Shown piece by piece: positions 24,389 to 28,940 of a stretch of 28,940 nucleotides of DNA. A program made the position numbers and the translations under genes. This DNA comes from Bacillota bacterium (GTDB lineage: Bacteria; Bacillota_A; Clostridia; Lachnospirales; Lachnospiraceae), in the NCBI GenBank assembly GCA_023443925.1, contig JAEZSL010000348.1, positions 1 to 28,940 of the forward strand, read 5' to 3'. The notes beneath the pieces were generated by a model. It made no database searches. It worked only from the letters and a program-made list of their open reading frames with translations, and was not told where the DNA came from. How positions within the stretch are numbered: the first letter of the stretch is position 1; every line of letters begins with the position of its first letter.

Positions 24389-25366
24389 TTACCTGAATTC
24401 CTCTTTTAACTTGATTGGAACATATCTTTGAAGCTGCTTATATCCAAGTCCCTTTTCTATATCTTTATTAGCTATATTCCCTTCCTCCGAATAAGGCATA
24501 TTACACATAAAATCACGGCTTTTGTCTAGTTCAAAATTTGTGCTTTCAATCCAACGGCAAATTTTATCCTGTACTTTGAGTATGCTCTCGTCATCTTCAT
24601 CGATACTGACTGCCATAGCGTATAAGCCTCCCGGAAAATCGATTAATTTCAAAGGGCTTACATCGGCGGCGGTAACATCCTCTTTAACCGCGCAGATCCA
24701 TTCGGCTTTGTCGTTTTTAGGCAGTAGAAAATCAAAACAGTCGAAAATCACGCTCCTATACAAAAGAATATGTTTCCATAATTGGTTCATGTATCCGCCG
24801 TTTTCAAACATATCCCCCCACAGTTGATCGCCGGATGTTACCGCTTTGAATCTTGGTATCCTGACCACCATTACATCCGGAACTTTTTTCTCTAATTTTT
24901 CCGTTATTTCAAGCAAACGGTTTATATTAGAAGGCTTGCCAATATAGTCAACACTGATCAGCTGTGTTTCCAGTTCTTTCGCTTTGTCATACAGCAGTTT
25001 TATGTCAGTATTATCAGCAAAATCTACTCGTTCTATTTCATGTATGAAGTCCAGTACAATATCTTTCAACTCATGCAGGAGAGCAACTTCATCGTCTATG
25101 TTTTGCACTTTCTTTTCCAGCACTTCTAAAACAATGTCGGAACTGGACGTGCAGAAAATACGCTGAATGTCTTTTATGCTAATGTTCAGCTTGCGTAAAA
25201 TAAGTATTTGTTCAAGCCGCCTGACTGCGCTTTCGTCGTACATCCTGTATGCGTAGTCATCACTTCGTGTGCTGTTTATCAGCCCCATGTCCTCATAATA
25301 CCGCAGTGTACGGGCTGTTATGCTATACTTGCTTGATACATCTTTGATTTTGATTAAGTTGTTCAT
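24389..25366 (-). CDS. MerR-family regulator with GyrI-like effector domain
   Basis: 325 residues. MerR winged helix-turn-helix at about 5-75 (DVSSKYSITARTLRYYEDMG; ESAVRRLEQILILRKL), a coiled-coil dimerisation helix at about 78-118, and a C-terminal GyrI/AraC_E_bind-like ligand domain at about 165-320 (VPDVMVVRIPRFKAV; PLKLIDFPGGLYAMAV). Regulators of this build, such as BmrR relatives, activate drug-efflux or detoxification genes when a ligand binds. It lacks the cysteines of metal-sensing MerR proteins. AGAGG 9 nt before the ATG. Its own promoter has the 19-bp spacer typical of MerR targets, so it likely autoregulates itself and the DUF6273 gene. Confidence 0.88.
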   Translation of the reverse strand: MNNLIKIKDVSSKYSITARTLRYYEDMGLINSTRSDDYAYRMYDESAVRRLEQILILRKLNISIKDIQRIFCTSSSDIVLEVLEKKVQNIDDEVALLHELKDIVLDFIHEIERVDFADNTDIKLLYDKAKELETQLISVDYIGKPSNINRLLEITEKLEKKVPDVMVVRIPRFKAVTSGDQLWGDMFENGGYMNQLWKHILLYRSVIFDCFDFLLPKNDKAEWICAVKEDVTAADVSPLKLIDFPGGLYAMAVSIDEDDESILKVQDKICRWIESTNFELDKSRDFMCNMPYSEEGNIANKDIEKGLGYKQLQRYVPIKLKEEFR

Positions 25367-25404
25367 CGGTTTCGACCTCTTTTCTGGTTTATTGTGATGA
25401 GTCT

Positions 25405-25435
25405 AGTATAAAGGCTTCCCTAAAGGCAGAGTCAA
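25405..25435 (-). promoter_or_regulatory. MerR-type promoter with 19-bp spacer
   Basis: On the minus strand TTGACT (25435-25430), exactly 19 bp, then TATACT (25410-25405). The overlong spacer with two good hexamers is the hallmark of MerR-activated promoters, which MerR untwists on ligand binding. The TATACT lies about 38 bp ahead of the merR-like ATG. Confidence 0.75.
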
Positions 25436-25522
25436 GGGGTAATGCCGCTCTTCTGAGTTTTTTGTCGAGGATATAAAATCCTCGCATAGCTGCCGCTTCG
25501 GTTGCTAACTTACATCAAAATC

Positions 25523-25575
25523 GGGAAGTCCTATAAAATAAGACCTCCCAATTATTTTCATTAAGCTCGAAACGG
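25523..25575 (-). repeat. Terminator-like repeat, copy A
   Basis: It aligns with copy B (27623-27674) at about 38 of 53 positions. The minus strand can fold GGGAGGTC / GACTTCCC (25549-25523) and lies downstream of the Nudix operon, so it probably also ends that transcript. The shared block continues beyond the hairpin to CGAAACGG. Confidence 0.55.
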
Positions 25576-25681
25576 GATTCAGACACCGGAAACAAAACTG
25601 ACGGATTGTTCAGGCATTATCCCAAGGTCTTCGGATTTGACAGTAATAACTTTTGCAAATTATTCATAAGGTAGTTTCGAG

Positions 25682-26185
25682 CTAATCCTGCTTTAATTTC
25701 ATTTTTATATATTTCTCTAACGTAATAACATGCATTGGATAGAATAAACTTATATTACTTTCTAATAATTCCTTTAATTTTATTAAGGATATCCATCTAA
25801 TATTATTCGTTTCATTACTCTTGTTTAATAATTCACCATCCGCATTACATATAAATATTTGTACTATAATTGGATATGATCCCTGAATACTTTGGCTGCA
25901 TGAAAATGGTGAATAGCTTAACACTTTATATCCGTTAGAATCTATAACTATTGCTTCCTTTTCACCTTTAATATTTGTAACCTTTAATCCTGTTTCCTCC
26001 CAGACTTCTCTTCTCAAACAATCAAAAATGTTTTCAAATTCTCTAATTTTTCCAGCTGGAATTTCTAACAACCCGAACTCTGATTTTGCATCCTCCTTAC
26101 ACCTGTCTTGAACCAAAATGTAATCAACACCATCGATATTTTTCTCTATTATACCACCTACTCCGGGTTTGGCGAATAACTCCAT
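25682..26185 (-). CDS. Nudix hydrolase
   Basis: 167 residues from ATG 26185, chosen for GGAGG 8 nt upstream; the ATG at 26200 overlaps that site. A perfect Nudix box spans Gly45 to Leu67 (GKIREFE, seven residues, REVWEETGL) with catalytic Glu63/Glu64, so it should hydrolyse a nucleoside diphosphate linked to another moiety (X). The ADP-ribose-pyrophosphatase-like surroundings (LLEIPAGKI) suggest ADP-ribose or a nucleotide sugar, but this is not certain. It follows the S66 peptidase gene after 26 bp and is the last gene of that operon. Confidence 0.88.
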   Translation of the reverse strand: MELFAKPGVGGIIEKNIDGVDYILVQDRCKEDAKSEFGLLEIPAGKIREFENIFDCLRREVWEETGLKVTNIKGEKEAIVIDSNGYKVLSYSPFSCSQSIQGSYPIIVQIFICNADGELLNKSNETNNIRWISLIKLKELLESNISLFYPMHVITLEKYIKMKLKQD

Positions 26186-26211
26186 TTCAATAACCTCCAT
26201 TCTTCCTTACA

Positions 26212-27246
26212 CTAAGCTGTTGGACTTTCTAAAAAAGTAATAGATTTTTTTTCACAATCTAACTCCGTGGCAATCCCATAAGGAATAATACCAATAGGTT
26301 TCGCATGCCCGAAATTTATATTATAGAAAACAGGCAATTCTGTAAGCTTTTCTTCATTTACTATAACTTGCTTAATGACAGTTTTATATTCTTCATAATA
26401 TTGCTCACCTTGAGGTTTACCAACAATAATTCCACTTATTATTCTCAATACGCCTTGCGCTGCAAGGTTTCTAAATATCCATTTAACATAATCCGGAGAC
26501 GGCTTATCTTCGCTTGTCTCAACAAATAGTATAGCATTTCTCCATTCTTCCAGCGTTGGCCAGATTTGAGTACCAATTGCCATCATAAAGACGTCAATAC
26601 AACCACCCAAAAGCCTTCCTTTTGCCTTACCGGTCCCGTTAATAATTTCGTAACCATGCTCGTCCTTCTTCATTACATGCGGAGTATTAATATTTTTCTC
26701 ATGCCAGGGAATATAATCGTCTGTCCATTCCTCAGAAGGTTCAAGTAAATACTCATCCCATTTGCCCAAAAGTATATCCTCTACCGCTCTTTTTGTATAA
26801 TCGAACATTTTCACATATTCACCAAATTCACACATAATTGATGGACCATAAAATGAGATGACACCTGCTTTGTACATCATAAAATGATTAATTGTACTAT
26901 CTGAATAACCCATAAATATCTTAGGATTATTTTTTATAATGTCAAAATCTATATAAGGAAGAAGCCGAATTGCATCATCACCACCAATTGCACAAAAAAC
27001 AGCTGAAATCGTTTTATCTTGAAGGGCATCAATAAAATCTTTTGCTCTTAATTCAGGATGTTCTGACACAAAATCACTTCCCCTTAAAGCATGGGGCATA
27101 CATACTACTTCAAGACCAAAATCATTTTCAAGCCTATCTTTCGCAATTCTATATTTATGTATAAAATTTTCATCACCTAAGCCACCCCATGAAAGACTAA
27201 CAATTGCAATTTTATCGCCTTTCTTTAATCTCTTTGGTTTAATCAC
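26212..27246 (-). CDS. S66 peptidase, LD-carboxypeptidase / microcin C immunity (MccF) family
   Basis: 344 residues, the family length. The catalytic triad of S66 serine peptidases is complete: nucleophile Ser115 in MGYSDST, Glu243 in FVETSED and His314 in FGHAKP. The family includes LdcA, which trims tetrapeptides during murein recycling, and MccF, which cleaves microcin C-like aminoacyl-nucleotides. The insert at 170-200 and the pattern ETSEDKPSPDYV are more MccF-like, but the choice is not certain. GTG start with AGGAGG 9 nt upstream, overlapping the end of the preceding small gene by 8 nt. In one operon with a Nudix hydrolase, a nucleotide-linked substrate is attractive. Confidence 0.87.
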   Translation of the reverse strand: MIKPKRLKKGDKIAIVSLSWGGLGDENFIHKYRIAKDRLENDFGLEVVCMPHALRGSDFVSEHPELRAKDFIDALQDKTISAVFCAIGGDDAIRLLPYIDFDIIKNNPKIFMGYSDSTINHFMMYKAGVISFYGPSIMCEFGEYVKMFDYTKRAVEDILLGKWDEYLLEPSEEWTDDYIPWHEKNINTPHVMKKDEHGYEIINGTGKAKGRLLGGCIDVFMMAIGTQIWPTLEEWRNAILFVETSEDKPSPDYVKWIFRNLAAQGVLRIISGIIVGKPQGEQYYEEYKTVIKQVIVNEEKLTELPVFYNINFGHAKPIGIIPYGIATELDCEKKSITFLESPTA

Positions 27247-27451
27247 CCGGTTCGTCCTCCTTCTGAAAATATTTTTCTCTTAACATTTGATTTATCTTAT
27301 TCGATTTTACCACAATATTTTGATTGGGTAAATTTATTATGCCCAGATCCTTGATTAATTTACTTTCCGAAATTGAGACAAGAGATACTTGCACACATGA
27401 GAAGGTGCGCTTTTCTATTAAATCATATAATTCTATTTTTTTGCCTGACAT
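27239..27451 (-). CDS. Small protein of unknown function, start of the S66-Nudix operon
   Basis: 70 residues, with a charged C-terminus (REKYFQKEDEPGD). I do not recognise it. The ATG has no good ribosome binding site, so it could be the 3' part of a decayed gene or have another start. Its last codons contain the AGGAGG that serves the following S66 gene, and the two overlap by 8 nt, which supports real translation at least at the 3' end. Confidence 0.45.
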   Translation of the reverse strand: MSGKKIELYDLIEKRTFSCVQVSLVSISESKLIKDLGIINLPNQNIVVKSNKINQMLREKYFQKEDEPGD

Positions 27452-27605
27452 AAGCTGGATCTATCAGCTTCTTATTATGCTCAAATAAATCAACAGGAAG
27501 CTGAACGTTTTATTGATATTTTTATTCCTTTCTCAAAACGTTCTTACCTCGTCAATCATAGCCTTAATTGCCTTGTAGTCAGAAGCATTTAAACTGTTAT
27601 ACATT

Positions 27606-27651
27606 GTAAAAATAAAACAATTGGGAAACCTTGAAAATAAGACTTCCCAAT
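27606..27651 (-). terminator. Intrinsic terminator of the RsgA gene (within repeat copy B)
   Basis: On the minus strand ATTGGGAA, 16-nt loop, TTCCCAAT (27651-27620), then a T-rich tract TGTTTTATTTTTA. It lies 45 bp beyond the stop at 27696. Confidence 0.65.
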
Positions 27652-27674
27652 CAATTAATCAAAACACGAAACGG
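27623..27674 (-). repeat. Terminator-like repeat, copy B
   Basis: Second copy of the repeat described at 25523-25575, in the same orientation 2.1 kb away, just after the RsgA stop. The shared blocks are AAAATAAGAC, TCCCAAT and CGAAACGG. Confidence 0.55.
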
Positions 27675-27695
27675 ATATCCTGCTAGTTTTATTCT

Positions 27696-28679
27696 CTAAT
27701 TTTTGTTATTCCTTGATTTTTGTTTGGACGTATTAATAACCTTATTTTTACTCCATTCATCTTCATTTTTTAATTGACAATATAATTTCCATCTTTCATT
27801 TGAAATAATCTTGTTTTCTATTGCATTTTTAATAGCACAGCCAGGTTCCGTTGTATGTGTACAATTACTATATTTGCAATTTCCAAAAAATTCCGTTACA
27901 TCTGAAAATGTATCATCAATTCCTTCTCTTGCATCCCATAAACCTAATTCTCTTATTCCCGGCGTATCAATAATAGCGACTCCAGATGGAAGCATGATCA
28001 ATTGCCTGTGGGTGGTGGTATGGCGTCCCTTTGAATCGCTTTCTCGTATCTCACTTACTTTCATTAACTCTTCGCCTGCAATTGCATTTACAAGTGTAGA
28101 CTTTCCAACGCCGGATGAGCCAAGAAGTACAATCGTAATACCTTGTTCCAAATATGAATCAAGCTGTTCCATACCAATTCCTGATTTTGCGCTTATGATA
28201 CAGATATCAATTTTTTCAGATATACTTTTGACTTCTTTTATATAATAATCAACGTTATCGCATAAATCGGCTTTTGTTAAAATTACTACTGGCTTTGCTC
28301 CACTTCTTAATGCTGCACTTATATATCTTGTGATACGATTCGCATTAAAATTCTTATTGAGTGAATCAACGATAAAAACATAGTCAAAATTTGCTGCAAG
28401 CACCTGCTCTTTTATGGTTTTTACATAACCTGCCGCATGCCCTGAAAAATCCGTTCTTGAAAACTTACTTTTTCTTTCAAAAACTTTTTCAATCACAGAA
28501 TCTCCATTCTGATTAAAGTGAATTAATACCTTATCCCCTACAACCGGGAATATGCTATTTACTTTATAGAATGCTCCTCTTAATTTCGCATGAATCTCTC
28601 CCTGTTCACAAATTAAAGTAAACAATTCTCGTTGCACTTCACAAACAATAGCATGCATTTTTGTTCCGTTTTCTTTCAT
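27696..28679 (-). CDS. rsgA: RsgA-type ribosome small-subunit-dependent GTPase
   Basis: 327 residues. N-terminal OB fold (about 1-75), then a circularly permuted GTPase with G4 TKAD (135-138), G5 SAKSG (163-167), G1 GSSGVGKST (187-195), switch GRHTTTH (219-225) and G3 DTPG (238-241), then the zinc site Cys268, Cys273, His275, Cys281. RsgA binds the 30S subunit and checks late maturation. ATG 28679 is chosen for the GGAGGAG 10 nt upstream. It stands alone among accessory genes rather than in the usual prpC-prkC-rsgA-rpe cluster, so it may be a second, specialised copy. A leader ORF and terminator precede it, as in genes induced by ribosome-targeting antibiotics. Confidence 0.92.
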   Translation of the reverse strand: MKENGTKMHAIVCEVQRELFTLICEQGEIHAKLRGAFYKVNSIFPVVGDKVLIHFNQNGDSVIEKVFERKSKFSRTDFSGHAAGYVKTIKEQVLAANFDYVFIVDSLNKNFNANRITRYISAALRSGAKPVVILTKADLCDNVDYYIKEVKSISEKIDICIISAKSGIGMEQLDSYLEQGITIVLLGSSGVGKSTLVNAIAGEELMKVSEIRESDSKGRHTTTHRQLIMLPSGVAIIDTPGIRELGLWDAREGIDDTFSDVTEFFGNCKYSNCTHTTEPGCAIKNAIENKIISNERWKLYCQLKNEDEWSKNKVINTSKQKSRNNKN

Positions 28680-28708
28680 TTTCAATGTTCTCCTCCAATT
28701 TTGGGTAC

Positions 28709-28732
28709 AAAAAAACTTGCCCATTGGCAAGT
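28709..28732 (-). terminator. Intrinsic terminator in the rsgA leader (attenuator)
   Basis: On the minus strand ACTTGCC, loop AATG, GGCAAGT, then seven T in a row (T-run includes the last stem base). It stands between the promoter/leader ORF and the rsgA ribosome site, so transcription must pass it to reach the gene. Confidence 0.8.
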
Positions 28733-28805
28733 CTGTTTATACAGTATTTACAAAAGGGTTCCTTGTACGCAAGAAGCAAAAGCTTTTGCATACTTCAATA
28801 TTAAA

Positions 28806-28835
28806 TTAATGATTCATCACCATATCTTTTTTCAT
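28806..28835 (-). CDS. Nine-codon leader peptide MKKDMVMNH
   Basis: ATG at 28835 to TAA at 28806, preceded by AAAGGGG at an 11-nt distance. It lies about 50 nt after the probable transcript start and about 75 nt before the attenuator stem. Size and place match leader peptides of ribosome-stalling regulators. Such a short ORF can arise by chance. Confidence 0.5.
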   Translation of the reverse strand: MKKDMVMNH

Positions 28836-28893
28836 AATTTAATCAGCCCCTTTCGTAAGCAAATTGAAGTCGTTTATTTATACTAACTTAATT

Positions 28894-28922
28894 ATTATAA
28901 TCCTGATCGTATCTAAAATCAA
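28894..28922 (-). promoter_or_regulatory. SigA-type promoter of the rsgA transcript
   Basis: On the minus strand TTGATT (28922-28917), a 17-bp spacer and a perfect TATAAT (28899-28894). It gives a leader of about 210 nt before rsgA. Confidence 0.75.
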
Positions 28923-28940
28923 GTATATAATTTCCAATTT

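Larger units (their letters stand above)
25367..25681. other. Intergenic stretch with MerR promoter and repeat copy A, 315 bp
   Basis: It holds the MerR-type promoter (25405-25435), a 7-bp hairpin CGAGGAT / ATCCTCG (25466-25484) without a T-run, repeat copy A (25523-25575) and, at 25579-25659, a 26-codon minus-strand open stretch that may be the tail of a lost gene. Confidence 0.5.

Noticed and set aside
25466..25484. Hairpin CGAGGAT / ATCCTCG as terminator
   Set aside because: No T-run on either side in the right place; it is upstream of the MerR promoter and may be chance or another element.
25523..27674. Integron attC sites
   Set aside because: The repeats lack attC core sites and the R/L box layout, and no integrase is visible. 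A cassette-like role is kept only as a hypothesis.
1..28940. tRNA, rRNA, CRISPR array, prophage or insertion sequence
   Set aside because: No cloverleaf-like tRNA ends, no regularly spaced repeats, no phage structural genes and no transposase frame were seen by eye. A CI-like repressor alone does not make a prophage here because its neighbours are defence genes.

Overview
The window is low-GC DNA with strong AGGAGG-type ribosome binding sites and several TTG or GTG starts that a good Shine-Dalgarno sequence supports. Its families (AraC/GyrI, MerR/GyrI and DUF2812 proteins, a dCache chemoreceptor, DUF6273) are typical of Clostridia. A member of the Lachnospiraceae or a near relative is the best guess; no rRNA or other taxonomic marker is present. 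Nearly all genes lie on the minus strand. The exceptions are a C-terminal gene fragment at the left edge, a VOC protein gene and galE. I saw no tRNA, rRNA, CRISPR array or intact insertion sequence.

Left and middle part (1-16.6 kb). This is a patchwork of single genes and short units, many with their own promoter or terminator: a VOC protein, a large ECF-like sigma factor with a long C-terminal extension, an AraC/GyrI regulator, a PPOX-fold protein, a P-loop kinase-GNAT fusion, a PlsC-like acyltransferase with a substituted motif, a small P-loop kinase, a chemoreceptor with a long cytoplasmic N-terminus, a DUF2812 membrane protein, an APH-fold phosphotransferase, an AraC regulator divergent from galE (with a LacI/GalR-like palindrome in front of galE), a flavodoxin-fold protein with a four-cysteine motif, a small membrane protein and a double-GNAT protein.

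Defence region (17.0-23.6 kb). A tightly coupled operon encodes a TerB_N/TerB_C protein, a P-loop ATPase of the BREX-ATPase type and a DExH helicase. This is the gene content and order of the Shango anti-phage system (sngABC). Immediately upstream, in the same direction, is a CI/LexA-like repressor with an N-terminal HTH, an Ala-Gly cleavage site and the Ser/Lys pair of S24 peptidases. Two related 17-bp palindromes lie in its own promoter region, 31 bp apart centre to centre. The operon has a further promoter candidate flanked by an inverted repeat. The simplest reading is a Shango locus under a DNA-damage-responsive, self-cleaving switch. A conserved small protein of unknown function lies downstream.

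Right part (23.7-28.9 kb). A MerR regulator and a DUF6273 protein form an operon behind a promoter with the 19-bp spacer characteristic of MerR control. Then comes a Nudix - MccF/LdcA-type S66 peptidase - small protein operon. It lies between two copies of a ~53-bp terminator-like repeat. Last is an RsgA-type ribosomal GTPase. Its ~210-nt leader has a consensus promoter, a nine-codon leader ORF, hairpins and a strong intrinsic terminator just before the gene, which looks like ribosome-mediated attenuation.
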